The notes beneath the pieces are model-generated. The model did not search any database, was not told where the DNA came from, and saw nothing but the letters and a program-made list of their open reading frames with translations. From an uncultured Paraprevotella sp. (GTDB taxonomy: Bacteria > Bacteroidota > Bacteroidia > Bacteroidales > Bacteroidaceae), in the NCBI GenBank assembly GCA_944321565.1, contig CALULT010000003.1, positions 1-64,000 of the forward strand: a stretch of 64,000 nt of DNA, read 5' to 3'. The position numbers and the translations under genes are program-made. Below are positions 55,253 through 64,000 of this stretch, piece by piece (position 1 is the stretch's first letter; each line of letters starts with the position of its first letter).

Positions 55253-56209
55253 ATGTCTATTATCAGATTTATCAAAGACTGGACGCTGCCCATTGCCATG
55301 TGTGCCGGAGCGGCAGCTTATTTCATCTATACCGGAATCCCAGCCCTCGCACCTACCAAACCTTATGTGGCAAAATTGGTTGCATTCCTGCAGCCGGCAC
55401 TGATTTTCACCATGTTGTTCATCACTTTTTGCAAAGTAAACCCAAAAGACTTGCGCCCCACCCGTTGGCATGGATGGTTGCTGTTGTTGCAAGCCGGCAG
55501 TTTTGCCCTTCTCTCCTTGCTGCTCGTCTTCTTCCCGCACCTTCCGGGTCAAGTGTTGGTGGAAGGGGCCATGTTATGCATGATATGCCCTACGGCCACG
55601 GCTGCGGCCGTAGTCACCGGAAAATTGGGAGGGAGCGCGGCAAGCCTGACGACATACACCATCCTTGTCAACCTCGTGGTCGCCCTGGTCGTCCCTGTAT
55701 TCGTGCCGCTCATTCACCCGCATGACAATTTCGCTTTCGGAACCTACTTCGCGCTCATCCTGGGCAATGTTTTCCCCCTGCTCTTCTGCCCGTTTCTTTT
55801 GGCAATGCTCGTGCGCTATTGTTTTCCGCGCTTCCACCGTGTGGTCACGAGCTGCAAAGACCTTGCGTTCTATTTGTGGGCCGTCGCGTTGGCCCTTGCC
55901 ATCGGTGTGACGGTTAAAAGCATTGTGCACAGCACGGTTGCCATATCTTATCAGATAGGTATTGCTGCCGTGTCGCTCGCTTGTTGCGCGTTGCAATTCT
56001 GGGCTGGGAAACGCATAGGAAAGCACTATCACGACCCTATCAGTGCAGGGCAAGCTTTGGGGCAAAAAAACACGGTGTTCGCAATTTGGATGGGATACAC
56101 GTTTCTGACTCCCGTCACTTCCGTTGCGGGAGGCTTCTACAGCATTTGGCACAACATCTATAATTCCTACCAGCTTTATGTGAGGAGGAAAGAGAACGAA
56201 AGAGAATGA
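55253..56209 (+). CDS. BASS-family transporter (bile acid:Na+ symporter fold)
   Basis: 318 aa from ATG 55253 (MSIIRFIKDW); the longer frame reaches above the -7 element. Nine to ten hydrophobic helices, with the conserved AMLCMICPTATAAAVVTGKLGG and the second crossover-like QKNTVFAIWMGYTFLTPVTS, place it in the BASS/AEC-like superfamily. The transported anion could be a bile acid, pyruvate, pantoate or another organic anion; no context gene decides this. Single-gene unit. Confidence 0.8.
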   Translation: MSIIRFIKDWTLPIAMCAGAAAYFIYTGIPALAPTKPYVAKLVAFLQPALIFTMLFITFCKVNPKDLRPTRWHGWLLLLQAGSFALLSLLLVFFPHLPGQVLVEGAMLCMICPTATAAAVVTGKLGGSAASLTTYTILVNLVVALVVPVFVPLIHPHDNFAFGTYFALILGNVFPLLFCPFLLAMLVRYCFPRFHRVVTSCKDLAFYLWAVALALAIGVTVKSIVHSTVAISYQIGIAAVSLACCALQFWAGKRIGKHYHDPISAGQALGQKNTVFAIWMGYTFLTPVTSVAGGFYSIWHNIYNSYQLYVRRKENERE

Positions 56210-56228
56210 GACTTGCAACCAGGCCCGG

Positions 56229-56338
56229 CCAAGTAAGATAACTGAAATGCCCATAGAAGATATCTTACTTGGCCAAATAAGATATCTTCTATGGCCAAGT
56301 AAGTATATCTCCTTTTTGGAAAGCTAGTATCTTTTTGC
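56229..56338. repeat. Palindromic intergenic repeat, copy B
   Basis: Between the convergent transporter and rlmD genes. AAGATATCTT is at 56257-56266 and 56279-56288 (22 bp apart, as in copy A), the second within an imperfect dyad beginning GGCCAAATAAG. They are followed by GCCAAGTAAGTATATCTCCTTTT and CTAGTATCTTTTT. It shares sequence and layout with 29747-29833. The 3' end reaches close to the rlmD stop codon at 56344. Confidence 0.75.
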
Positions 56339-56343
56339 GCCTT

Positions 56344-57765
56344 TTAGTGCCTTTTTTCCAACAGCACTACGTTCTCTACATGCTGGGTATGGGGAAACAT
56401 GTCCACCGGACGCACCCCAGCCACCTTATATGCCCCGTCCATCAACGCCAAATCCCTAGCCTGGGTCGCAGGGTTGCAGCTTACATATACAATCCGCCGG
56501 GGAGCTGCGAACAGGATGGTGTCAATCACATCTTTGTGCATCCCTGCGCGTGGGGGGTCTGTGATAATCACATCCGGCCGTCCGTGGGTTTCAATGAAAT
56601 CCTTGTTGAGAATATCCTTCATGTCGCCGGCAAAAAACAGTGTGTTGCCGATGCCGTTAAGCTGGGAGTTGATTTTAGCATCTTCGATGGCTTCCGGGAC
56701 ATATTCAATGCCAATGACCTTGCGGGCATGGGCGGCCACAAAGTTGGCGATGGTGCCCGTGCCGGTATATAAATCATAAACCAGTTCTTGTCCTGTCAGG
56801 CCGGCAAATCCACGGGCCACCTTGTATAACTCGTATGCCTGTTCCGTGTTTGTCTGATAGAAACTTTTCGGCCCGACTTTGAACCTCAGGTTTTCCATCT
56901 GGAGGAAGATGTGATCGTTTCCTTTATAAGTAACCACTTCCAAGTCGCCGAATGTGTCATTGCATTTTTGGTTGTTGACATACAGCAAAGACGTGATTTC
57001 AGGGAAGGCATTTCCCAAATACTCCATCAAGTCCATGGCTTGCCGTTGCTCCTCCTCGGTGGTGATGCAGAATTGCATGAGCAACATCAATTCCCCCGTA
57101 TTGGAGTTTCGGACCATCATGTTGCGCAAAAGCCCGGAATGCTGGTAGAGGTCATAAAATGTAAGTCCGTGCGAATAACCGTAATCGCGAATGGCATTGC
57201 GGAGGCGGTTGTTGATGTCGTCCATCAAGCGGCATTGCGTAATCGGAAGAATTTTATCAAACGAACCGGATACATGGAACCCTACGGCGTTGGTTTGGGC
57301 ATACACCTCCCCCTTTTCGATTTCTTCCTGCGTCAACCAGCGTTTATTGGAAAATCCGAATTCCAGCTTATTCCGGTATTCTGTCGTTTTGTGCGAACCC
57401 AATATGGGCATTACATTGTCCAGTTCCACCTTGCCGATACGGGTCAGGTTGTCCAAAACTTGCTTTTGCTTGTATTTGAGTTGCTCCGAATAAGGCAGGA
57501 TTTGCCATTTGCATCCTCCGCAAACGCCAAAATGAGGGCAAAAAGGTTCGCACCTGTCGGGCGAATATTGGCGGATATTAACCGCAACGGCCTCGCAATA
57601 ATGGTGCTTTTTCTTTTTAATCTGGAGATCTACGACATCACCCGGAACTACAAACGGAACAAAAACCACCATGTCGTCCACTTTGGCCAAAGCTTTGCCC
57701 TCTGCAGCCACATCTGTAATCGTAATATTCTCTATAATAGGAAGTTCTTTTTTCTTTCTACCCAT
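56344..57765 (-). CDS. 23S rRNA (uracil-C5)-methyltransferase RlmD-type
   Basis: 473 aa from ATG 57765 (MGRKKKELPI). The N-terminal TRAM domain (about 5-65, GDVVDLQI) is followed by an iron-sulfur cluster site CEPFCPHFGVCGGCKWQ, SAM-binding motifs YDLYTGTGTIANFV and IIGIEYVPEAIEDA-like, DPPRAGMHKDV, and the catalytic Cys in IVYVSCNPATQARDL. Methylates uridine in 23S rRNA, perhaps U1939. Bacteroidetes usually carry a single multi-site RlmCD/RlmD-like enzyme, so the exact uridine is uncertain. Confidence 0.9.
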   Translation of the reverse strand: MGRKKKELPIIENITITDVAAEGKALAKVDDMVVFVPFVVPGDVVDLQIKKKKHHYCEAVAVNIRQYSPDRCEPFCPHFGVCGGCKWQILPYSEQLKYKQKQVLDNLTRIGKVELDNVMPILGSHKTTEYRNKLEFGFSNKRWLTQEEIEKGEVYAQTNAVGFHVSGSFDKILPITQCRLMDDINNRLRNAIRDYGYSHGLTFYDLYQHSGLLRNMMVRNSNTGELMLLMQFCITTEEEQRQAMDLMEYLGNAFPEITSLLYVNNQKCNDTFGDLEVVTYKGNDHIFLQMENLRFKVGPKSFYQTNTEQAYELYKVARGFAGLTGQELVYDLYTGTGTIANFVAAHARKVIGIEYVPEAIEDAKINSQLNGIGNTLFFAGDMKDILNKDFIETHGRPDVIITDPPRAGMHKDVIDTILFAAPRRIVYVSCNPATQARDLALMDGAYKVAGVRPVDMFPHTQHVENVVLLEKRH

Positions 57766-57807
57766 AATCTGATGTTTCTTTTCTATTGCCTTTGATATTT
57801 GTAAATG

Positions 57808-57815
57808 CAAAAGTA
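57808..57815 (-). promoter_or_regulatory. -7 element of rlmD-type gene
   Basis: TACTTTTG on the minus strand 42 bp before the chosen ATG. It supports the shorter start. Confidence 0.5.
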
Positions 57816-57846
57816 GCATTTTTTTTAGATTTTTCTCTGATTTCTT

Positions 57847-57877
57847 TTTGCAATCAAGTTTTTTTTGAGTAAGTTTG
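57847..57877 (+). promoter_or_regulatory. Promoter of ppdK
   Basis: TTTG (57847-57850), 19 bp, TAAGTTTG (57870-57877), 42 bp before the start codon. Confidence 0.75.
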
Positions 57878-57919
57878 CAACAATCAAATTTGTTAACTTA
57901 ATAAAACAATCTTTGCAGA

Positions 57920-60646
57920 ATGAGTGAAAAAAGAGTTTATACCTTTGGTAACGGACAAGCCGAAGGTAATGCGCAAATGAGAGAAACCTTAGGTGGAAAA
58001 GGGGCTAATTTGGCCGAAATGAATCTGATAGGGGTGCCTGTGCCTCCCGGATTCACGATTACCACAGACGTATGCAACGAATATTATGAAGTAGGCCAGG
58101 AAAAAATCGTGGAACTTCTTCAAACAGAAGTAAAAGAGGCCGTAGCACACATAGAAAAGTTGATGAACAGCCAGTTCGGAAGCACGGAAAACCCGTTGTT
58201 GGTTTCTGTGCGTTCCGGTGCGCGCGCATCCATGCCGGGCATGATGGATACCATCCTGAACCTTGGCCTGAACGACGAAGTTGCAGAAGGCATGGTCAAG
58301 AAAACCGGCAACCCGCATTTCGTATATGACTCCTATCGCCGTTTCGTGCAGATGTATGGTGATGTCGTATTGGGGATGAAGCCGGTGAACAAGGAAGATA
58401 TCGACCCGTTTGAAGCCATCATCGAGGAAGTAAAAGCCATCCGCGGCGTCAAATTGGACAAGGATTTGTCCGTGGAGGAACTGAAAGAGTTGGTGGAACG
58501 TTTCAAGAAAGCCATCAAGGCACAAACCGGCAACGACTTCCCGACCGACCCGATGGAACAGCTTTGGGGAGCCATTTGCGCCGTGTTCCGTAGCTGGATG
58601 AACGAACGCGCCATCCTCTACCGCAAAATGGAAGGCATACCCGACGAATGGGGAACAGCCGTGTCCGTCATGGCCATGGTATTCGGTAATATGGGCGAGA
58701 CTTCTGCTACGGGCGTTTGCTTCAGCCGCGATGCCGCAACGGGCGAAAATCTGTTCAACGGAGAATATTTGGTCAACGCACAAGGTGAAGACGTGGTGGC
58801 CGGTATCCGCACACCGCAACAGATTACGCTTGAAGGCTCGCGCCGTTGGGCTGCTTTGCAAGGCATTTCGGAAGAAGAACGCGCCAGCAAGTATCCTTCA
58901 ATGGAAGAAGCCATGCCGGAAATCTATAAGGAATTGGATGCTATCCAAACCAAGCTGGAAAACCATTACCACGACATGCAGGACATGGAATTCACCGTGC
59001 AGGAAGGCAAATTGTGGTTCCTGCAAACCCGTAATGGCAAACGCACCGGTACGGCGATGGTGAAAATTGCCATGGACTTGGTGCGCGAAGGTTTGATTGA
59101 TGAAAAGACAGCACTATTGCGTTGCGAGCCCCAAAAGCTGGACGAATTGCTTCACCCTGTATTTGACAAAGACGCCCTGAAAAGAGCAAAAGTAATCACT
59201 CATGGATTGCCTGCATCTCCGGGTGCGGCTTGCGGACAAATCGTGTTCCATGCCGATGATGCACAAAAATGGCGTGAAGACGGCCACCGGGTAGTCATGG
59301 TACGTATCGAGACATCTCCCGAAGACCTTGCCGGCATGTCGGCTGCCGAAGGCATCTTGACGGCGCGTGGCGGTATGACTTCGCATGCTGCCGTTGTGGC
59401 CCGTGGTATGGGTAAGTGTTGCGTGTCGGGTGCAGGTGCCATCAACGTGAACTATAAGAACAAGACGGTAGAAATCGAAGGCGTGGTATATAAGGAAGGC
59501 GACTTCATTTCCCTGAATGGTTCCACCGGCCAGGTTTATGCCGGAGAGATTCCGACTAAAGCCGCTGAATTGTCGGGCGACTTCAAGGCTTTGATGGATT
59601 TGTGCGACAAATACACGCAACTCCAGGTGCGCACCAACGCCGACACCCCGCATGACGCAGAGATAGCCCGTGCGTTCGGAGCGAAAGGTATCGGTTTGAC
59701 CCGTACGGAACACATGTTCTTCGAAGACCAAAAGATTGTGGCCATGCGCGAAATGATTTTGGCAAACAGCGTGGAAGGCCGAAAGAAAGCGTTAGAGAAA
59801 TTGCTTCCCTATCAGAAGAGCGATTTCAAAGGCATTCTTTCTGCCATGGATGGTTGTCCGGTGAACATCCGTTTGCTTGATCCTCCTCTCCACGAATTTG
59901 TACCACATGATTTGCAAGGGCAGCAAAAGATGGCTAATGAGATGGGAGTCAGCGTGGAAGAAATCCAGAAGCGTGTGGAAAGCCTAGCGGAAAACAATCC
60001 GATGTTGGGTCATCGTGGTTGCCGTCTGGGTATCACATTCCCCGAAATCACAGCCATGCAGACCCGTGCCATCCTGAGTGCGGCATGTGAGTTGAAGAAG
60101 GAGGGCAAGAACCCAATGCCGGAAATCATGGTTCCCCTTGTTGGCATCTTGTATGAGCTCAAGCAACAAAAAGAAGTGATTTTGGCTACCGCCAAGGAAG
60201 TGTTTGCAGAAGAAGGCATCGAAGTTCCTTTTGAAATCGGTACGATGATTGAGACGCCGCGTGCCGCGCTGACCGCAGACCGCATCGCGTCGGAAGCTGA
60301 ATACTTCTCATTCGGTACAAACGACTTGACACAAATGACTTTCGGTTATTCCCGCGATGACATTGCCAGCTTCTTGCCGGCATATCTTGAAAAGAAAATC
60401 CTGAAGGTTGACCCGTTCCAGGTTTTGGATCAGAACGGTGTGGGACAGCTCATCAAGATGGCTGTTGAAAAAGGCCGCAGCGTACGTCCGAATTTGCGTA
60501 CAGGCATTTGTGGCGAGCACGGTGGCGAGCCTTCATCCGTCAAGTTCTGTGCTAGAATCGGTATGAATTATGCATCATGCTCCCCGTTCCGTGTGCCCAT
60601 TGCCCGTCTTGCTGCGGCGCAGGCAGCGGTAGAGGACGCTCAGTAA
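57920..60646 (+). CDS. ppdK: Pyruvate, phosphate dikinase
   Basis: 908 aa. It interconverts pyruvate plus ATP plus Pi with PEP plus AMP plus PPi, linking glycolysis and gluconeogenesis in anaerobes. The N-terminal nucleotide-binding domain has GGKGANLAEM and SVRSGARASMPGMMDTILNL. The swivelling phosphohistidine domain has the catalytic His in GGMTSHAAVVARGMG. The C-terminal PEP-binding barrel has GIGLTRTEHMFFE, FGTNDLTQMTFGYSRDD and the catalytic Cys in TGICGEHGGEP. Full length. Threonines near the His (GGMTSH) could be targets of a PPDK regulatory protein; none is seen nearby. Confidence 0.97.
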   Translation: MSEKRVYTFGNGQAEGNAQMRETLGGKGANLAEMNLIGVPVPPGFTITTDVCNEYYEVGQEKIVELLQTEVKEAVAHIEKLMNSQFGSTENPLLVSVRSGARASMPGMMDTILNLGLNDEVAEGMVKKTGNPHFVYDSYRRFVQMYGDVVLGMKPVNKEDIDPFEAIIEEVKAIRGVKLDKDLSVEELKELVERFKKAIKAQTGNDFPTDPMEQLWGAICAVFRSWMNERAILYRKMEGIPDEWGTAVSVMAMVFGNMGETSATGVCFSRDAATGENLFNGEYLVNAQGEDVVAGIRTPQQITLEGSRRWAALQGISEEERASKYPSMEEAMPEIYKELDAIQTKLENHYHDMQDMEFTVQEGKLWFLQTRNGKRTGTAMVKIAMDLVREGLIDEKTALLRCEPQKLDELLHPVFDKDALKRAKVITHGLPASPGAACGQIVFHADDAQKWREDGHRVVMVRIETSPEDLAGMSAAEGILTARGGMTSHAAVVARGMGKCCVSGAGAINVNYKNKTVEIEGVVYKEGDFISLNGSTGQVYAGEIPTKAAELSGDFKALMDLCDKYTQLQVRTNADTPHDAEIARAFGAKGIGLTRTEHMFFEDQKIVAMREMILANSVEGRKKALEKLLPYQKSDFKGILSAMDGCPVNIRLLDPPLHEFVPHDLQGQQKMANEMGVSVEEIQKRVESLAENNPMLGHRGCRLGITFPEITAMQTRAILSAACELKKEGKNPMPEIMVPLVGILYELKQQKEVILATAKEVFAEEGIEVPFEIGTMIETPRAALTADRIASEAEYFSFGTNDLTQMTFGYSRDDIASFLPAYLEKKILKVDPFQVLDQNGVGQLIKMAVEKGRSVRPNLRTGICGEHGGEPSSVKFCARIGMNYASCSPFRVPIARLAAAQAAVEDAQ

Positions 60647-60664
60647 ACAATTGAATTTATAATG

Positions 60665-60704
60665 ATAGGCGGAAAGTGACTATTATAATCACTTTACCGC
60701 CTAT
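60665..60704 (+). terminator. Terminator of ppdK
   Basis: Fifteen-bp stem with one bulge (60665-60679 with 60689-60704). The tail is TATTGT rather than a full U-tract. Confidence 0.65.
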
Positions 60705-60761
60705 TATTGTAAACCGGCAATTTGTATTCTCCAGTACCTTTTTTGAACATTTATTCTCCAA

Positions 60762-62777
60762 ATGAAAATACAATATCTGAAAACCGTCTTTCTGGCCGCT
60801 ACTTTAAGTTGTGCTTCTGTCATGCAAGCCCAGGTTCCCACTCCGACCCGTGCCATCGAACAGACTTTTACCGTGCCTCAACCGGACTACAAACTCAGCC
60901 CCTATACTGGCATGACACGCGACGGGTGGATTGCTGCAGCCAAATACTTGCTTGATGGTGCTTTTACTTATATCCGCACCATTGATGACCCGATGTATTT
61001 CCCCAAGCAACTCGAAAAAACATATCCGCGCAATGAAGGAGAAGTGCCTACGGCCAAACTGGAAGGATTGTGCCGCACATTATTTCTTGCGGCACCATTG
61101 TTGCGCGAAGATCCTGAACTTACATTAAACGGGATATGCGTGGCAGACTATTACCGTCACCAATTGCTAAACCTTATCAATCCGGATAGCCCGAGTTACA
61201 TACCTCTCCGCACCGGAGGTCCCAGCCAAATCTTAGTGGAATTCGGTGCATTGGCGATTTCACTCTCTGTGGCCAAAGATATTCTTTGGGAACCTTTGCC
61301 ACAGGCAAAAAAGGACCAATTGGCCGCCACGATGCTCAGTTATGGCAACGGGCCGACAATCGGATCGAATTGGATGTTCTTCAACATCTTCGTCATCAGT
61401 TTTTTCAAAGAACAAGGTTATGCGGTCAACGACCAACGGATGAAGGAGAATCTGGAAAACTGCCTCAAACTTTATCGGGGCGAAGGGTGGTACAATGATG
61501 CGCCGGCTTATGATTACTATAGCATGTGGGCATTCCAAATGTACGGGCCGATATGGGCGGAAATGTATGGCCATTTTTATCCTGAATATGCCGCACAATT
61601 TATGAAAAACCAACGGGACATGATAGCAAACTATCCTTATATGTTCAGTGCGGACGGCCGGATGAACATGTGGGGCCGGAGTATTCCCTACCGTTTTGCT
61701 GCCGTCGTTCCGCTTGCTTTGTTGGGTTATGAGAACTATCCGGAAGTCAATTATGGCTGGATGCGACGCATTGCCTCCTCTACCCTGCTGCAATTCCTGC
61801 AGAATCCCGATTTTTTGGAGGATAACGTACCCACAATGGGATTCTATGGCCCATTTGCCCCAGCTGTGCAGATTTACAGTTGCCGGGGCAGCGTGTATTG
61901 GTGCGGGAAGGCTTTCCTAAGCCTTCTATTGCCGCCTGACAATCCATTTTGGACTGCCACGGAAAACAATGGCCCGTGGGAAAAGGAATTCAAGAAAGGC
62001 AATGTCTATCATAAGTTCCAACCGGCTACTAGCTTGCTGATTACGGATTATCCCGATTGTGGCGGCGCGGAGATGCGTTCGTGGTGTCATGAGACCGTGG
62101 CGGCGGATTGGCAAAAATTCCGCAGTTCGGAAAACTACAATAAGCTGGCCTACCATACGGAGTTCCCATGGATGGCCGATGGCCCGAATGGTGAAGTTTC
62201 CATGAACTATGCCACGCTGAACGGGAAAGGGCAATGGGAAGTGTTGCGGCTCTATGATTTTAAAAGTTTTGAAAACGGGATTTATCGTCGTGATGCCGTG
62301 TTGGAAACTAACGGGAACATCCGTTACCAGTTGGCGGATATTCCCCTTCCTAATGGTGTATTAAGAGTAGATAAGATATATGCTCCTGTTGCCACTACGG
62401 TGAGATTGGGGCACTACACTCTTCCGGAAATCCAGGGAAAAGTATTGGAAGAAGAACAGACTAAGATGGAAGGAACAGCCATCTTGTGCAATGGACAATA
62501 TCGCTTGGCAATGATACCCCTGCAAGGTTGGGAGAAAACCAACGTGGAATATCCCGAAGGCCTTCATCCGGTAAGCCGGAAATGTGGTCTCATTATGACG
62601 GAAAGCCAAGTGGAAAAAGAAAAGATTTTCATCACCCTCATGCTTTGGAAGAAAGGAGATAGGAAATTCACGAAAAAAGAGCTCCGCCCAGTGAAAGACA
62701 TTAAGATTTCAGACGACCAAAAGACGGTGGATATCCTGCTTGCTGATGGCGCGCGGAAACAAATCACATTCGATTAA
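60762..62777 (+). CDS. Secreted DUF2264-family protein
   Basis: 671 aa. A signal peptide ends near SVMQAQ. The body is a DUF2264 domain (about 45-420): [62 protein letters not shown] [14 protein letters not shown], and [21 protein letters not shown] with several conserved acids in an apparent (alpha/alpha) barrel like that of uronate-processing enzymes. A beta-rich C-terminal domain follows (about 450-671). It is probably a periplasmic glycosidase or lyase acting on uronic acid-containing glycan, but the family's activity should be regarded as unproven here. Confidence 0.8.
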   Translation: MKIQYLKTVFLAATLSCASVMQAQVPTPTRAIEQTFTVPQPDYKLSPYTGMTRDGWIAAAKYLLDGAFTYIRTIDDPMYFPKQLEKTYPRNEGEVPTAKLEGLCRTLFLAAPLLREDPELTLNGICVADYYRHQLLNLINPDSPSYIPLRTGGPSQILVEFGALAISLSVAKDILWEPLPQAKKDQLAATMLSYGNGPTIGSNWMFFNIFVISFFKEQGYAVNDQRMKENLENCLKLYRGEGWYNDAPAYDYYSMWAFQMYGPIWAEMYGHFYPEYAAQFMKNQRDMIANYPYMFSADGRMNMWGRSIPYRFAAVVPLALLGYENYPEVNYGWMRRIASSTLLQFLQNPDFLEDNVPTMGFYGPFAPAVQIYSCRGSVYWCGKAFLSLLLPPDNPFWTATENNGPWEKEFKKGNVYHKFQPATSLLITDYPDCGGAEMRSWCHETVAADWQKFRSSENYNKLAYHTEFPWMADGPNGEVSMNYATLNGKGQWEVLRLYDFKSFENGIYRRDAVLETNGNIRYQLADIPLPNGVLRVDKIYAPVATTVRLGHYTLPEIQGKVLEEEQTKMEGTAILCNGQYRLAMIPLQGWEKTNVEYPEGLHPVSRKCGLIMTESQVEKEKIFITLMLWKKGDRKFTKKELRPVKDIKISDDQKTVDILLADGARKQITFD

Positions 62778-62852
62778 CAGTTTTTTCGTATCGGAATATT
62801 CCAAAAACGTAGGAATGATGTATCTTTAAGCCAACAACTAAAACCAAAGAAA

Positions 62853-63728
62853 ATGACGAGACAAAAGATTCAACGACACACATCCAGTTACTTTGCATTA
62901 GCCGCATGCCTGTTGGCATGCGGCCTGATGGCATGCCAACCCGAAAAACAGGAAGGCAAAGCAGACGATAGCGGATTGTTTAAAACGGAAAGCATCGCAT
63001 GGGAAGAAAAACAAAGTGCGGAAGGCTGCAAACTCTCGGCTGATTATCCTGCCGAGAACGATAACGCCCTTAGTCAAAATGTACGCGAATGGATTAATGA
63101 ACAATTGGGAGGCACATACAATGGCGACCTTGGCGATGGGAAGAAACTGATAGAGAGCTATGGACAGGCCCGCGCCGAACAAATCAGGCAAGACATTGCA
63201 GAATTCGGGGAGAACACGGCAATGGGGCAATCTTGCTACTACGTGCAACTCAAAAAACTATTCGAAACTACCCTCTTTGTTACTTACACTAACGAAGTGT
63301 ATGAATATGCAGGTGGTGCACATGGCAGCGAATTTTTGGGAGGCGCTGTTTTCCGTAAGGCGGATGGGCGAAAATTCGGCTGGGATATGTTCACAGAGAA
63401 TGGGAAAGAAAAGTTGCGCGGCATGATTAAACAGGCTTTGCAAAAAAAGTACTTCAGGACAGATAATGAAAAAGAATTCTATGACATGTTGCTCATAGAT
63501 AATGCGGACATTCAATTCCCGTTGCCTGTCACCCCGCCGATATGCAGGCCACAAGGAGTGCAATTCATCTATCAGCAATATGAAATTGCGCCATACGCAG
63601 CCGGAAGTCCAACCTGTACCATCCCATACGATTCGCTTACGACCGCCTTCACTACTACCATGCAGCCATTGGCGGCAAGTGTGACGGACTCCATCGCACG
63701 CGCCACAGCGTATGGTTACCAAAAATAG
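62853..63728 (+). CDS. DUF3298-type lipoprotein
   Basis: 291 aa. An N-terminal lipobox, LLACGLMAC|QPEK, gives a lipid-anchored protein. The N-terminal part resembles the DUF4163/PdaC deacetylase-accessory fold (about 45-150), and the C-terminal part is DUF3298 (RsiV-like, about 150-285) with the hallmark NEVYEYAGGAHGSEFLGGAVF and FIYQQYEIAPYAAGSPTCTIPYDSL. Homologues include the anti-sigma factor RsiV and lysozyme-binding proteins, so an envelope sensor or stress role is possible. A TATCTTTA near 62820 may be a degenerate -7 element. Confidence 0.82.
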   Translation: MTRQKIQRHTSSYFALAACLLACGLMACQPEKQEGKADDSGLFKTESIAWEEKQSAEGCKLSADYPAENDNALSQNVREWINEQLGGTYNGDLGDGKKLIESYGQARAEQIRQDIAEFGENTAMGQSCYYVQLKKLFETTLFVTYTNEVYEYAGGAHGSEFLGGAVFRKADGRKFGWDMFTENGKEKLRGMIKQALQKKYFRTDNEKEFYDMLLIDNADIQFPLPVTPPICRPQGVQFIYQQYEIAPYAAGSPTCTIPYDSLTTAFTTTMQPLAASVTDSIARATAYGYQK

Positions 63729-63769
63729 GTCATAATTTGTTTTTGTTTATCCCATGAAACAAAATTAAG

Positions 63770-63821
63770 AAAGCCGCTGGCATTTCTTCTCTGCAAGAAA
63801 AAAAATGCCAGCGGCTTTTTT
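63770..63821. terminator. Bidirectional terminator
   Basis: Sixteen-bp stem (63770-63785 with 63803-63818) with A-rich 5' flank and T-rich 3' flank, between the DUF3298 gene and the convergent gene at the window edge. Confidence 0.85.
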
Positions 63822-63841
63822 GAAACACGAAAAACAAAATC

Positions 63842-64000
63842 TTATCTTATCTCGTAATCCCAATCTTTGAGCGCGTAGCCCCAGTTGTCGTTCACTAGCT
63901 GGACGGTGCGCGGCTTGTATTCGTAACGGTTTTTCTTGTAGCCCTTCTTGCGGTCGGTATAAGCACGGATGGCCGCCTCGGCTTCTGCGAAGCCGGGAAT
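63842..64000 (-). CDS. C-terminal fragment, possible sulfotransferase
   Basis: Only the last 52 codons are in the window; the gene continues beyond 64000. The fragment reads FAEAEAAIRAYTDRKKGYKK, NRYEYKPRTVQLVNDNWGYA and LKDWDYEIR. The YKKNRYE... W-G-[YF]-x-L-x-x-W-x-Y ending resembles the C-termini of Sulfotransfer_3-type bacterial sulfotransferases. That is a tentative call from a short stretch. Confidence 0.45.
   Translation of the reverse strand: MPGFAEAEAAIRAYTDRKKGYKKNRYEYKPRTVQLVNDNWGYALKDWDYEIR

Noticed and set aside
56911..57795. 294-aa plus-strand frame inside rlmD
   Set aside because: Antisense shadow of the methyltransferase.

Overview
The window is chromosomal DNA from a Bacteroidota species, very probably order Bacteroidales (Bacteroides/Phocaeicola-like). 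Four things point there. Many genes are preceded by the Bacteroidetes promoter signature (TTTG or TTG, a 19-20 bp gap, then TAnnTTTG) and few have strong Shine-Dalgarno sites. Several gene orders and fusions are typical of the order: amn-holA, lon-tgt-lptG, a fused FeoA-FeoB, a bacterial serine palmitoyltransferase, and an MalQ with two N-terminal starch-binding domains. Exported carbohydrate-active enzymes are abundant. No phage, transposase, CRISPR array or rRNA operon was found, so this is mostly core genome with small accessory patches.

Layout. 1-540: a structured, 6S-like RNA gene on the minus strand with its own promoter and terminator. 540-5163: malQ and a type I pullulanase (intracellular glucan breakdown). 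5375-8599: carB. 8703-12869: a rhamnogalacturonan-type pair (GH105, GH2). 13050-13122: tRNA-Thr(CGT). 13189-15324: four tightly packed minus-strand genes (PNPOx-like, HEAT-like, unknown, HsdR-N domain). 15813-17637: amn and holA. 18404-18901: an XRE regulator between two AT-rich gene-free stretches. 19649-25052: dnaB, pheT, a small membrane protein, yebC and a TSCPD protein. 25312-27666: a secreted GH35 beta-galactosidase. 27860-29620: aspS. 29897-36142: an RhlE-type helicase, lptG, tgt and lon. 36308-37018: a TrmN6-type methyltransferase. 37036-39394: a lipid kinase divergent from serine palmitoyltransferase. 39691-40617: an RluD-type pseudouridine synthase. 40733-43543: a large secreted alginate-lyase-fold protein. 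43744-43928: a minisatellite-like tandem array. 44058-47752: dapA, ligA and a LUD-domain protein. 47939-48331: a thioesterase. 48429-49405: a small peptide and a lipoprotein. 49688-51796: cysteine desulfidase and an acidic unknown. 51963-55079: feoAB and an unknown. 55253-57765: a BASS-type transporter and rlmD. 57920-60646: ppdK. 60762-64000: a DUF2264 protein, a DUF3298-type lipoprotein and the 3' end of a probable sulfotransferase.

How the genes fit together. The biology is that of a gut-type glycan forager. MalQ and pullulanase handle glucan inside the cell, GH105, GH2, GH35, the alginate-lyase-like protein and possibly DUF2264 work on plant or algal polysaccharide in the periplasm, and PPDK links pyruvate and PEP. 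Serine palmitoyltransferase with its divergent lipid kinase suggests sphingolipid synthesis. The most interesting unexplained signals are the 6S-like RNA at the left edge, a two-copy palindromic repeat found only between convergent gene pairs, the 22-23 bp tandem array, and the small peptide/lipoprotein pair.
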